This document shows, piece after piece, positions 45,078 to 56,809 of a DNA stretch of 64,000 bases. Numbering within the stretch: position 1 is the first letter of the stretch; each line of letters begins with the position of its first letter. Below the pieces are notes generated by a model. It searched no databases and had not been told where the DNA came from. It saw nothing but the letters and a program-made list of their open reading frames with translations. The DNA comes from Gari tellinella (Eukaryota > Mollusca > Bivalvia > Cardiida > Psammobiidae): positions 19,759,543 to 19,823,542 of the forward strand of contig OV277862.1 of NCBI GenBank assembly GCA_922989275.2, in the 5' to 3' direction. A program made the translations under genes and the position numbers.

Positions 45078-45645
45078 TAGTAACCTCAGAAACTTAATCC
45101 CTTAAACACAGAAGTCTCTGACAAATGAACCTCGGACAAAACATATTCTGGACTTGCTTCGAAAAATCAATGAAGACACAAAGAGCTCTTAAGATAGATA
45201 GTTTGTTCAAAGCCCATTTTTGCAATAGGAAACACGAATATAATGGTTGTTTTATCCCGTTTGAACTCCACAGTTCGTGAAATTTTCAGAAAAAAACACT
45301 TTTTTTCTCTGAAATCCGTTTTTAAAAATAATAAGAGATTAGATCCAGTATTGCAGAGAAAATCACGCACATCGCATATTCACCAGTCTACCATCTGACA
45401 TAGAAATAAGTAACATACTCGAAATAAGACAAAACAGTGGAATAGTGACAACTGTCATGATTAAGTATATGGGTTTATATACGGGCTATAAGAATAACTT
45501 TTTTTCTTTTTTTTTTCCAATAATTTTATTCACATATATTACATCCATACATAGTTTTACATTTCAACATCATGTAGTATAAGTAGAAAATACAAATACA
45601 ACGCAATTTTCATGAAGAATCAATGAACTATTGAAATATGTATCG

Positions 45646-45960
45646 TCAAAAACTAATAATATTTCTAACATACAATTTTTCTATTGAATGTAAATATGAA
45701 AACATAAGAATAACATTGATAAAATTTATAGTGAAATTGAAAGGACCATAAACAACAGCAAAGCGAATGTACGAGAGTAAGAGACCGGCCACGACAATTT
45801 GTTTCTCTTTGGGACCTTTGACGCCGGATTGTGACATTGACTTTACCCTTTCGGACAGACAAACGTATACTAAGACGGAAAGTGTGATTACTACATACCT
45901 CCCTTTTAGGACATCGAAAAATTGTTCCCCTTTTACCTTTATATAAAACACCCCCGCCAT
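45646..45960 (-). CDS. Uncertain open frame in gene 2 intron 4
   Basis: ATG at 45960, 104 codons, MAGVFYIKVKGEQFF ... ending in two hydrophobic stretches. An internal ggaggtatgt could be a donor after LKGR. No domain is recognised; it could be chance. Confidence 0.15.
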   Translation of the reverse strand: MAGVFYIKVKGEQFFDVLKGRYVVITLSVLVYVCLSERVKSMSQSGVKGPKEKQIVVAGLLLSYIRFAVVYGPFNFTINFINVILMFSYLHSIEKLYVRNIISF

Positions 45961-46050
45961 TTCCCTACTATGACATTGACCTTTCAGCTACACGCCTGCG
46001 TCTTACGCACGACACATCGTATCCTATAGAAGACTATTCATTTCTTTCAG

Positions 46051-46117
46051 GACTATTGCGATCAGTATGGATATCTTACAGTGGTTTACCACTCTACAGA
46101 AGAAGAATTTGTAAAAG
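46051..46117 (+). CDS. Gene 2, exon 5: C-type lectin domain, helix 1-2 region
   Basis: A 67-base exon between catttctttcag and gttagt. It encodes DYCDQYGYLTVVYHSTEEEF, then VK and a split Gly. This matches the segment of a C-type lectin domain where a Cys-containing helix is followed by G-x-L and an acidic/aromatic x-E-x-x-F. Phases 0 and 1 fit the neighbours exactly. It is too short to be seen in an open-frame scan and is supported by fit, not length. Confidence 0.75.
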
Positions 46118-46775
46118 GTTAGTTAACACGGACAACTCCTGGAGACGTTGTTCAGACTGTTTGTGGGTTTTCTCTGCTATACTAATTAGATCGCACGGTA
46201 GATGTCACGGTAACTTGCGTGCCTAGGAGAGAATCAATGTACTCGAGAGTACTAATGATGGTTTCAAACAGATATACAGAGGTACCATGGTACGGAATTT
46301 TAAGAAAACCGGGTGATTAATAGTGAAAATTCTGAAAACAAAGTTTCTTTTAAATGACTTTAATAGTAAGATTTGAAACTGTTTATATATATACAGAACT
46401 TAAATAATACTGTAAAAAGTCTGTAAAAAAAGATGTTGCCTAAACCCTATTTTGTAATTATTTCATCAAACACGTGAATATTATTCCATGCATATTGGAG
46501 TTTATTTATACATATTAGCCTTTAAATTTTATAAAACAAACATAAGAAAGCTTTTTCACCAGCCGCGGAATCAGCAGCATTCGGTGCCGCCGCATTTCAA
46601 AGCAGCGTGTCATTTTCCTGGTCCAAAAATCGTACCAAAAAAACAAAGTGAAAGTAGATTCTACAAATGTTTAAATCATCATAATTACTTCAGAATGTAA
46701 TGTTTGCTCACTACTTACACTGTTTTACCTAAAACAGTTCTCAAATTTAATTGATTTATCGTTTTTAAGGATCTA

Positions 46776-47016
46776 GGGCCCGTTTCATAAAACTTCGTAC
46801 GACAAATGTTGTTGTAAGTCAAAACTTTAAAATACGTTTAATTTCTGATTTCTCTATCTAGTCCTGTCTTGTGACATCTCTTTGGAATCGTATTTTCAAG
46901 ACGATTCCAAAAAGATGTCACAAGACAGGATTAGATGGAGAAACAAATAAATATTGAGACATTTATAAACTGACTTACGACAAGTACGTCGTACGAAATT
47001 TTATGAAACGGACCCC
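46776..47016. mobile_element. Family K element in gene 2 intron 5
   Basis: Gggcccgtttcataaaactt to ttttatgaaacggacccct; inner arms ctatctagtcctgtcttgtg and inverse. 46118-46775 holds nothing recognised. Confidence 0.85.
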
Positions 47017-47540
47017 TGATAATATCCTCGCTATATAGCTGAGTGTTTTCTTGAGTGAATGAGGACTGAGTAAAAGTTGAATCTGACAATACATGTAGAT
47101 GGTTTCAAAAATTTAAAAACCATTTCAATGAATAAATAATACCGGTATGTGGGCACATTGACTGCTATTTATAGCAGAATGCTAACCCTGTCCCGATACT
47201 ATCTTTAGTTTTGTCACTGACAAACTTACAGCGGAGAAGGCTTTAATCTATTCCGTCTGGTCTGGTTCCAAACGGTTTGCAATTGACATAAGGTTTATAG
47301 CATAAACGCGTCGATTGCCCCGGGAAAGAATCTTCCCCATTTCCGCTGTTACATGAAATTTGGACCTCTGTTAAAAATGACATTGGATGAATAGAAAATT
47401 TTAACGATAAATATGACCCGCGTCTTACGACAACCCACACTCGTGAAAATGTGTCTTGCGTGAAATATGACCCGTCGTTGAAAATTGACACTGGTGCTCA
47501 TATACGATCTGTAGTTCTGTTTAGTTAATCGTATAGTAAT

Positions 47541-47674
47541 ATAAAAAATATTAGATGGCAGTTTGCGTGACATTCAAATTGTCAACCCGAGAAACAGAAT
47601 GTCTGTGACATTCTTGTTTTCGAGGGTTGACAATTTGAATGTCATGCAAACTGCCATCTGATATTTATTTTATT
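47541..47674. repeat. Palindrome with ~63-bp arms, and a nearby tandem repeat
   Basis: Gatggcagtttgcgtgac through caacccgagaaacagaatgtc and its inverse. At 47800-47945 the phrase atatagagtgacgtcac recurs about four times. 47946-48797 holds nothing recognised. Confidence 0.8.
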
Positions 47675-48797
47675 ACACCGAGCTTATCAACTCTGGCTGT
47701 GGAATCGTCTCGTCCGTATTTTATAAAATATATTGTGAATACCAATTGAGAGCCGCCATGCACGTAACGCGCGAAACGACGTCACATTGTTTATATCAAC
47801 TCAACTCAAGAATAGAGAAAATAATATCATATAGAGTGACGTCACAAAAATAATATTATATAGAGTGACAGTATTTTTAAGAATAGAGAAAATAGTATCA
47901 TATTGAGTGACGTCACAAAAAGAATATCATATAGAGTGATAGTAGAATATTAGAATATTAGATATTAGAATAGAGCAGTTTTATTTTTAATACTATTTTA
48001 ATTCCCTATTTGGAATAAGGTTATGTTTATTAATGTTATCACTAACTGATCATACCTTTTCACTGCACTACAATTAAGAAAATTAAACATTTTACATTCT
48101 TCGTGTAATCGTTAACACTGTATCAGGACAAAATAACCTATTATTTACTGTGTATAGGTGTGTCGTATTTTGACGCTGAAAACTGACCCGGGGAGATATC
48201 CAGGCTCACCGTTGAAAATAGTAATCTGGCAAGTCTCAACGTTGGCAAAATATCATGAATCGATTCTAAACATTACAAAAAGACCCAGGATGGATTCCCA
48301 ACTTAGAGTCAAAATTTCCAGAAAAACCCAGAGTCGATTCACAAATCAGATCAAATTTAGCGTAACACCTTACATGAAATTTTGATCACATTGACAACAG
48401 ACCCTGCGTCCGCCGTAAACAAGAGGGCCATATTATCATGTGGGAATCTTTCGATCCCAGGGTTGGTCCACGCGTGCATTTGCTATGTTCATTTTCAATG
48501 TCTAATTACTTTTTTTACTAACCGTGAAAAAATCATGTTTTTGACCATTTTCATCAAAAATTGTGTTAAAACTGTGTTGTCCTTGGTCGATTCTCAACGT
48601 TTAGAAATTGGCCCAGTGTCATTTTTAACGGGGAAGAGGAGAGAGGGATGTTCAAAAGTACATGTATAACAATCGCCATTGTCTACCTAGCTGTCGACCC
48701 TGAATATATGTAAATATCGGTTATTAAAGATACCGGATTGATCAATACTGTAGATATACAATCCGGCTAACAAGACTAGACATACACTATTGTATGT

Positions 48798-49861
48798 TAT
48801 ACAATAATTTTCTACTCGCATATCCAAATATTTTTACTTACAATGACAGTTTCGGCACTCCATTGGAGTGCCTTCTTCAGACTGTGAACTATACCGTTGG
48901 TGACGTCATGAGTTTTGTTTACTACTGGTCATTTTTCCCGTAGTAAACAGCGGCCGGTAGATGGGGCTCATTAGATATCCCCCCCTCGTCCCTGTTCATG
49001 ACTTTGTCCTCCTGTACAATGCATAACGATTCTCTTAACCTCCTCAGGGATGTATTATTCTCTTTGTCTATCACTTTTACACCCTCCCAGTCTATAACAT
49101 GGTTGTGTCTGGCAATATGATTTGTCACTGCACTCGCATGTTCTGTAGACTGGGATGCCTTGTGCTCTGCCCTTGTGAACACTTGTGGACAATTATCCGA
49201 GTCTTTTGTATGTTCTTTTATCCTGGTCTCGAGCTTTCTACCTGTCTCACCGATGTATGCCGCATTACAGTTTTTGCACGGTATGCGATAAACACATCCA
49301 CATACTTCCTCGGTTTTTGTTTTGTCTTTTGGGTGCACCAGTGCTTTCCTAAGGGTGTTTATGGGCCTCATAGCCACACTTATATCATGTTTACGAAACA
49401 CCCTCGCCAACGCCTCTGATACATTTTTAACATATGGGATAACCACATTCCCTTTATAGACTATAATTGTCCACAAGTGTTCACAAGGGCAGAGCACAAG
49501 GCATCCCAGTCTACAGAACATGCGAGTGCAGTGACAAATCATATTGCCAGACACAACCATGTTATAGACTGGGAGGGTGTAAAAGTGATAGACAAAGAGA
49601 ATAATACATCCCTGAGGAGGTTAAGAGAATCGTTATGCATTGTACAGGAGGACAAAGTCATGAACAGGGACGAGGGGGGATATCTAATGAGCCCCATCTA
49701 CCGGCCGCTGTTTACTACGGGAAAAATGACCAGTAGTAAACAAAACTCATGACGTCACCAACGGTATAGTTCACAGTCTGAAGAAGGCACTCCAATGGAG
49801 TGCCGAAACTGTCATTGTAAGTAAAAATATTTGGATATGCGAGTAGAAAATTATTGTATAA
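48798..49861. mobile_element. Head-to-head pair of Penelope-like fragments
   Basis: Left copy on the minus strand (48798-49463). A 5'-shortened right copy on the plus strand (about 49464-49861) is the near-perfect inverse of 48798-49197. The 266-base segment between the arms is unique to the left copy and carries the nuclease core. A 13-base repeat, actattgtatgtt, flanks the pair at 48786 and 49897 and may be the target duplication, although 35 unexplained bases lie between the right arm and its copy. Confidence 0.85.
48922..49463 (-). pseudogene. GIY-YIG nuclease end of a Penelope-like retroelement
   Basis: The minus-strand peptide has VFRKHDISVAMRP, GCVYRIPCKNCNAAYIGETG, RKLETRIKEH and VTNHIARHNHVIDW. 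The Y-x-I-P-C-x2-C-x4-YIGET-GR-x3-R-x2-EH pattern is that of the C-terminal endonuclease of Penelope elements. No reverse transcriptase is present, so the copy is dead on its own. The open frame continues upstream to 49560 through antisense of the partner copy; that part is not real protein sequence. Confidence 0.8.
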
Positions 49862-49926
49862 GTTAACATAAGCTATCCTGATGAATTTCTTTCGTGACTA
49901 TTGTATGTTGTTGTTTCTGCTTCTAG

Positions 49927-50165
49927 GTTTGGTAGAGGGCGCTAATCTGGCTAGCTACTGGGCTGGAGCTACAGATGAGGTCAGCGAGGGTACGTGGAAG
50001 TGGGTTCTGACGTCGTTAGCCTGGGGCTACGACAATTTTGATGGGGGTGAACCGTACGGGTATTCAACAGACTGTCTTCTAATCACGCCAGGCGATCAAT
50101 TCACATGGACTGACCAAGCATGTTCTCAGTCTCATGGATTTGTGTGCGAACAATTAAATCTATAA
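49927..50165 (+). CDS. Gene 2, exon 6: C-terminal half of the C-type lectin domain
   Basis: The acceptor is gtttctgcttctag; G+GT completes a Gly. It encodes LVEGANLASYWAGATDEVSE, then GTWKWV, GGEPYGYSTDCLLI, FTWTDQAC and HGFVCEQLNL before TAA at 50163. WAGATD, EGTWKW, DC, W-x-D-x-x-C and FVCE are the lectin-fold hallmarks, with Cys 308, 324 and 332 of 337. The calcium/sugar motifs are off-consensus: EPY where EPN or QPD is usual, and WTD where WND is usual. Ordinary mannose or galactose binding is therefore doubtful. The exon starts 65 bases after the right arm of the Penelope insertion. The six exons sum to 1014 nt, exactly 338 codons, which supports the model. Confidence 0.85.
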
Positions 50166-50199
50166 CTAGATTCTGGTCTGAGAAATAACATTTTGATAA

Positions 50200-50863
50200 C
50201 ATAATTTGAAACGATTAATCCATTTATATAACTGAACCTCTTTATTATCCAGGCGCCCGCCGACAACACTTACATTTGCAAACAATTTGAATTCTGATCA
50301 GACCCGGCGTACGCATATGTTTTTAAAACAAAAACGCAAGCCCAAAATTGATTAACCTTGTTCCTAATAATCACCCGTAGACAAAAGCTAGGTAATATAT
50401 GAATATGAGTATGTCAGGTCAAAAAGTAGGTCAGTAGTCAAATCACAGAAAAGGCTTCTGAACCCTCTAATTTTATAGCTATATCAAAATAGTGTCTTGC
50501 CTATTCAGCTTAGGTACAATTAATGTTCTGTGGTGAGCAAATTGAGGTAGATACATGGTCCTCTTGTTATTTATTGCCATAGGCGACTAAAGCCAATGCG
50601 GAGTCTGATCAGGTGCCCCGTTTCATTCAATTTCTTACGACAAATGTTGTCGTAAGTCAGATTATAAAAGTCTCAATTATTAATTATTTTTCCAGTTTTC
50701 CATCTAATCCTGTATTGTGACGTCTCTTTGGAATCGTCTTTTCAAGACGATTCCAAAAAGATGTCAAAAGACAGGATTAGATAGAGAAAACGAATTTAAA
50801 TGAATTTTAAAAGTTTGACTTACGACTGTTTTTGTCGTAGGAAGTTTTATGAAACGGACCCCT
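50200..50863. mobile_element. P1 remnant, pearl-like end, and family K element inside a P1/D copy
   Basis: Pearl-like end at 50465-50575 (cagcttaggtacaat; ggtcctcttgtt). K element 50614-50863 (ccccgtttcattcaat to ttttatgaaacggacccct) splits a core: agtctgatcagg before it and cctgggtccaaaccg after it. Confidence 0.7.
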
Positions 50864-51050
50864 GGGTCCAAACCGTTTGACATTAGTATATATTCAGTAA
50901 ATGCGACATTTTTAAAGCAGGCGATAAATGACGGTTCAATATTGAGAAGTGGAATCGGCTGTCAGTTTATTAATATTATGCATGAAGTATTATAGATATT
51001 GTATTGTACATAATTATGCGTGATAAACTTTTACCGTGTGCATGTCAAGC

Positions 51051-51056
51051 AATAAA
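51051..51056 (+). promoter_or_regulatory. Possible polyadenylation signal for gene 2
   Basis: AATAAA in GCAATAAAGCAATTG, followed by a GT-rich stretch (tatgcgtgtggattt). It is 886 bases beyond the stop, with repeat pieces in between, so the link to gene 2 is uncertain. No AATAAA is seen nearer the stop. Confidence 0.35.
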
Positions 51057-51186
51057 GCAATTGTTTCATATATGCGTGTGGATTTGATTAAATTACTACA
51101 TGGTTATAGTTAAGCCAATGGTTATACATGTAGTTGAAGAGACATTCAAATTGGGTCAGTGTTTTCAATTTTCAAGAGATTTTTTA

Positions 51187-51700
51187 ACCCCTTCACTGCC
51201 TTATCCCGGGTACAATACAGCGCTCCCTCTCTACAACGACACCCAATGGGAGAGACAGATTGTGTGCGTTGTTCGGAGGGAGTCGTTATAGGGAGGGAAA
51301 CAGGTTTACATTTGCAAACAGCTTGAACTCGAGCTGTTTGTCACTCGTCATTAAGTTTTTTCTGTCAACATGTATATTATGTAACTTTGAGAAAAAACAG
51401 CAGACGACAGTTTTAAGCAGACGATATTGCAAAAGTGAAAGTGTTAGGCATACAATTGTCTTGTTTGAGGAACAGCGGCAAGGGTCGTTGTAAGGAGGGA
51501 GTCGTTGTTAGGAGGGCCGTTGTAGAGAGGGAGCGCTGTAGTTATCAAATTGGCAAACAGTTTTGATCCACTGAACGCGGCGTCTTATCAGGATCAAAAC
51601 TTTTTGACACATTTCAATATTTCCGAACTCAAATACCTAAAAAATAAAAAAAAGATAAAAGCAGACGACAATTTAAAGTAATGACGTCATAGCAGTGAAG
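51187..51700. mobile_element. Family A MITE (51218-51538) inserted in a family D element
   Basis: Host D starts ttaaccccttcactgcc and resumes after the insertion with ggcaaacagttttgatcc and atgacgtcatagcagtgaa. The inserted A is TA-flanked, and its P1 core is cut to gcttgaactcgagctg. Confidence 0.8.
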
Positions 51701-51719
51701 GTTTGTGTTTCACTAATGG

Positions 51720-52665
51720 TTCATGAATTAAAGGTTATAAACGCTCGTAAGCGCAATTCCCCCTACACTATTCATCCGATTATAACAAAACTTTACAAGT
51801 TGATCGAGTACCAGCTACAGATGTACATGTAGACATATTTTTCCATTCCATCATTTCTTAGTGGAGCTTAAGCGCTCTCCAACACCGTTAGTCGAATTTT
51901 AACAAAAATTCAGAGGTTGATAGACAGGGGCGTAGCTAGACCAATTAGGAAGTGTACGCACTCTTATACTAGGGCCCCCGGACCCATGCTCCCCCGGAAA
52001 AAATTCATTTCTAGATGGTCTCTGGTGCGTTCTGGGGGCATTTCCCGCCTTCAAAACAGGTGATAAAGTACATAAATATATGCAAAAAATTGAATAAAAA
52101 AATAAACAACATTGACGTCACGACAAAATCATGGATGTTAATTTCAAACCGACAATGAGTAAGATTCAGATCTGCAACAGAACCATTTACATTTACGTTC
52201 CGTTTTGATAAATGATAAAGCAGGTCTGTAGGAAGCAAACTGTGATTGAGGGGGTACACGTCGACGTCAGGCGCAAATCTAATTCATTTTTTGAACGCAC
52301 TCTTACTTGGAATGTGGCATGCTCCTCCAGGGAAAATAGAGTTATGGTCATTTCGTACCCACGCCTTTTCGTACCCTATTTTTTTGGTCATTTCGTACCC
52401 ATATTTTTGGTCATTTCGTACCCTTTCAAATTCACTAGTCATTTCGTACCCATATTTTTGGTCTTTTCGTACCCTCTAAAAAAAAATTTTTATTACATAT
52501 ATTTCATTATTTTTACGCAAAATTTAATAAGATATATGTTAGATCGGGTAATATGTTTGCTCAGAAATGAAAACAAATTCTTATTCTGCTGGTTTTATAA
52601 TTATTTGAACAGTTATCAAATCCAGTAGTAACTTCGAATCCATATGTTTGGTCATTTCGTACCCA
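51720..52665. repeat. Dispersed repeat with six to seven cattTCGTACCC phrases
   Basis: 51940-52050 (ctagatggtctctggtgcg, gttctgggggcat) recurs directly at 57810-57845 and 58020-58095. 52340-52665 has ggtcatttcgtaccc about six times and is inverse to 57440-57795. Both pairs lie roughly 5-6 kb apart. Confidence 0.75.
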
Positions 52666-53809
52666 CCCCATAAAAGCACGATTGAAGAACAACTTCTCCC
52701 AACTTTTACCAAATATGAAACGTATTTAATGAATGAAAAAAAGAATTAACAAAACAAGAATCTATAAATACATGATATTTAATAGACTTTTGAGAGCTAT
52801 AAAGACATGCACAATACAGAAAAAAACTCTCTTTTACGACCACAAAAATACGACGGCTAATTGGTTTTATTAAAGACAGGTAACAATTTATAGCTGTTTG
52901 ACAGTCATGTCCAAGAATGCAGGCCATATTAACAGGATTGACGTTATTGCTCACTTTAGTATATCAGACGTAAACCATTATCTCCCTTGGTCCACGAGAT
53001 CAATTATCGATTTGTTAGGCAGACTATCTGGAATCGCTTGATCATCTTAGCATTGATAAGAAATCACGAATGCTTCGTTATCATTCGGCTGCCTCCGGAA
53101 CACTGGTTCCGGACTCGTTCTTATTCTCAGCGGGACCTCTGAAAAGCCATTTGTGTTTATCTGCTGATTAAATTGTTACTAAACATTCGCGTTCTACATC
53201 AATTATACCCTGACCAGCATTATCGATCGAATCTTTCACTAGTATATTACTCGTACATCCACACTTAACAAACGATAGTATGAATTATGTTCAGACTAAG
53301 TAATTTGTCTAAACGTCAATTTGCAAACTGTTAACCAATCGGATCAAAACTAATTGATAGCTAAAATGGTAAAAAACAAAATTAAAATTAAATTAAAACA
53401 TACATTTTTCGAATTTCTTTTTAAGGAGTGATTTTCACATATAAGATTAATATGATGGAAATGCGTAAATATGTTTCGAATAAGATATATTTGTATGAAA
53501 AACACAGACAAATGATACATGTATTTTCTATTCTATTGCAAACAGTTTGGATCAAGATCAGACCCCCAACAATTATGTGTCGGAAATTACTCTGAAAACA
53601 ATTTTGATTTGAGTGTTTTGTGTGAAAAACTTTGAAACTGAATGCAATTCTATAGGAAACGATGTCGTATTCATTTAGACTATCTATGTCGGATCATGAT
53701 CCAAACTATTTGACACGGATTGATCTGGGTAACTCGTGTCAAAGTTCAAGTTTCTGCTCCGGGATATTAAAAAGGCCCCGGCAAAACTAAAGGCGCGAGT
53801 CACTGCTCC
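52666..53809. other. No gene seen
   Basis: AT-rich, with a half P1 copy near 53537-53565. Short open frames only. Confidence 0.5.
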
Positions 53810-54215
53810 TTAACCCTTAATTATCGTGCTAAGCGGGACTTGGCTTATATTTGCAAACAATCTGGATTCAGATCAGATAAGATGCCGCGTTACATAGCGT
53901 CTGATCTGGATCTAAGCTGTTTGTCACTCGAAAAGTACTTTTTCTTTAGATTTAAAAAGATCAAAATTAGTTATTATATTTCGCAGACATTATATTTGAA
54001 GCAGACGACAAATCAGCAGGATAAGGGTTAACTGACATGTTAATTTCCAATTAGGTCTAGTCCATTCTTTACTTTTTAGGGTTGTGTTAAAAATATTGCA
54101 AAATGGCAAACAGTGTATGCCCTGTTCAGATAACTAATGCTAGCATACGACAAGTGTACTTTTAGAAATTCAAATTCAAACATAAGTACGCTGTTTGTTA
54201 GTGACAATGGGTTAA
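53810..54215. mobile_element. Family D and family B elements sharing one TTAA
   Basis: D from TTAACCCTTAATTATC to ataagggttaa (54029-54032). B continues from that TTAA to aatgggttaa at 54215. D's core is at 53855-53920; B's right half is worn. Confidence 0.7.
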
Positions 54216-54562
54216 TATTTTGTTATTGTTTTCTGATTGCTGAGTGCCGGCTAAATTCTGATCAGATCAGTTACTTGCTGTTTGATCTGGACATACATTG
54301 TTTGCTTCTGTAATTCAAGTGGAAGAAAAAGTCTAAAAGAGATGAGGGCAAATGTCTTTTTGCATCTGCCAATTTCACTTATAGAATGTTGTGTGTTTCA
54401 CCTGCGTCTGCATTATTGGCTATGATACATGCATACAGTTGTCCCAAAAAGTGTTTCCGCTATTACAGAACTACCTACTGGCAATGTATCCCTTTAATAT
54501 GCAAATACAACAAAGTGTTCATAAAAATGTGTAGGTATGTATAGGTTCAACTTTAAGCATCT

Positions 54563-55222
54563 ATACCCCTTTACCCAATTACCTATTTCTAGTAATGAAA
54601 ATAAAGGACCACTTAAAGCAGGTTGAAAGTAATGCAGAAGGCGCCTTAAGGCGATTTCTGCTTTACTTTCAGCCTGGTTTAAGCTACCATCTGCTAATAT
54701 GTAGACATTATATCTTATGGAGCATGTTTAAAACTGTTTAAATAGGAACTATTTTGTTCAGCGGAGGAATAAATTAAATATGCTAAAAGTCGCTTCTATG
54801 TGGGAAAGGGATACTATGTGTTTCTATCTCATGTAATAAAGATATTTGAATGATATTTTAGCCTTAATTTTGTTTTAATCAACAACAAAGTACTTAACGA
54901 CCACTCATTGTTGACTGCAAGATATGAATTGTTTCCGATGGAAATAATAGCTTTAACGCGTTTATTTGGAAAGAATAACGCCTTCTCCTCATTCTTGTAT
55001 TTACTCCATCCTACAAAAGGGAAATAGGCAAACAGTGTAGACTCTGATCAGACGCCGCATTATAGGAATTTCAATATCAAGCAAAACGAAAATGAAAATT
55101 TAAACCAGGCACCCCTGTTTGCTACTCAGATTAAAACCATAGTTAACCTTTCTAAAAGTAATTTTCCCCAGTTTAGTGCATTGCGTTTAAACGGAAAAGA
55201 ATAATGTATCCTCTACTGTATA
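54563..55222. mobile_element. Family C element and two family G fragments
   Basis: C at 54563-54810 (hairpin gcaggttgaaagtaatgc and inverse). G ends at 54925-54990 and 55130-55222 (cgtttaaacggaaaagaat). An E-type core half lies at 55030. Confidence 0.6.
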
Positions 55223-55614
55223 TTGCCACGGTGTAATTAGAGCGAGCTCTAATTACTCCGTGACATTACGCACAAAAATTGCAGCTATCCGTATCTCTAA
55301 CTGGATGTAGAGAAAACTCATCCCTTTTAAAGTTTAAGAAAGTTCCAATCTAAAAATAACTCCGACAGGTCAGAAGAAAACACTAATACTATGCGTTTGT
55401 GTTACGTTTTCGTGAAAGGTGGTAGGGTGGAGGGGGGGGGGGGATAACACGCAACGGGCATCTGGATGTTATAGGCGAATTCGTGACAGGTTACACTCAA
55501 TTTCTGCGCCAACGGAAAGCATCTCGCCAGTTAATGTTTATTTGAAGTATAATATAGGTGTTCGGGATTCAAAGGTTCCACTGTAATCAGTCGAACACAA
55601 CTCTATTGCTATAA

Positions 55615-55788
55615 ATAGTAAAACCTCTCTATTACGACCACTAAAAGAAGGCTAATTGAGTGTTTAAAGACAGGTGACAGTTTAAGAAAGCTCCTCGTTT
55701 TACTGCCACCTTGCTTTAAGCAATCAAACTATTGTAAAACCGTAATAATTAACATAATTAAGTGGTCGTATTAGAGACGTTTTATTAT
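55615..55788. mobile_element. Family P MITE
   Basis: Agtaaaacctctctattac to ggtcgtattagagacgtttt; the hairpin is shortened. 55789-56000 holds nothing recognised; 56002-56110 has a 38-bp tandem repeat (gagtgacttacag) of nearly three copies. Confidence 0.65.
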
Positions 55789-56566
55789 TACTTAGAACAA
55801 ACATACATGTATTTCAAAACTAAAGCTTTAAAAGAAGTATGTATGTTTGATTTAAGCAAGCTTTGAGAATCGAACGCAGAAATAAAGCAGACCATTTTGG
55901 GAATGTACTAGTTGGAAGTGGAAGAATCCGACGACCATATGTCGGACTTCTATCCATTGATGCACTATCCCCTTAAAGGAATGGTGCAAAGGAAAAAAAC
56001 TGAGTGACTTACAGGTATAACCAAGCACTCAAAGAATCCGAGTGACTTACAGACATAGCCAAGCACTCAAAGAAGCCGAGTGACTTACAGACATAGTCAG
56101 GCACTCGATTGCTGCTCTTGTAAAAGAGCAGCAAACGCACAGTCTATTTCACCCCGTCGGTGCAAGACCCGTGCATACAAATACAAATGACACCAAAGGC
56201 GTCAGTGATTACCCTTACGGGAATCTATTCAAAGAACGCAAGTATTGCACTTTTCAATGAAATTGGCAGAAGGGAAATTTATGACATCTTAAATAAAACA
56301 TTTCTAACATTCAGCAAGTTAAAATAAATTCTGAAAGTAATACAAAAAGCTTTTAAATTCACATGGTTACGTGGAAATATATCATAATAATTAATTCTTC
56401 ATTCAATCTTATACTAGCTGTGCTATCTGAATTAATTTTAATGAAAATTATAAAACGTACATCAGTCGTTTTGTACTCCGTATCGCCACTGGTCCTAGAT
56501 TAGCATATGAATAAAAGGTGTTAGGATCCCAGCACCCAGCTCATACATGTACCACTATTCTACCTA

Positions 56567-56641
56567 AGTGCTGATAGCTCAGTCGGTAGTGTGGTTGACT
56601 AACAATCAAAAGGTCATAGGTTCGAGTCTCATTCGAATCAA
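56567..56641 (+). tRNA. tRNA-Val-like sequence, probably pseudogene
   Basis: Gatagctcagtcggtagtg (A box), loop with CTAACAA (anticodon AAC), GGTTCGAGTCT (B box) and a following T run. The T arm pairs with one mismatch and one wobble, but the acceptor stem pairs poorly. A decayed tRNA or SINE head is likely. Confidence 0.4.
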
Positions 56642-56809
56642 AAGTTTTTTTTCCTTTTTTCTTTATTTTTTTTTTTAAAGAAGTCCAATTGTATTGACTT
56701 GTGGATAAATAACGCAGATAAAGGACATGTTTAGTCTTTGTTGGTTAGAATCATTGTTCGCTATATAGCTTGTCGAATTACGTTTTGGTTCATGACTGAC
56801 ACACACCAT

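Noticed and set aside
49099..49419. Plus-strand open frame over the Penelope left copy
   Set aside because: It is the antisense of the GIY-YIG frame.
56567..56641. Functional tRNA-Val
   Set aside because: The A and B boxes are good but the acceptor stem mostly fails to pair.
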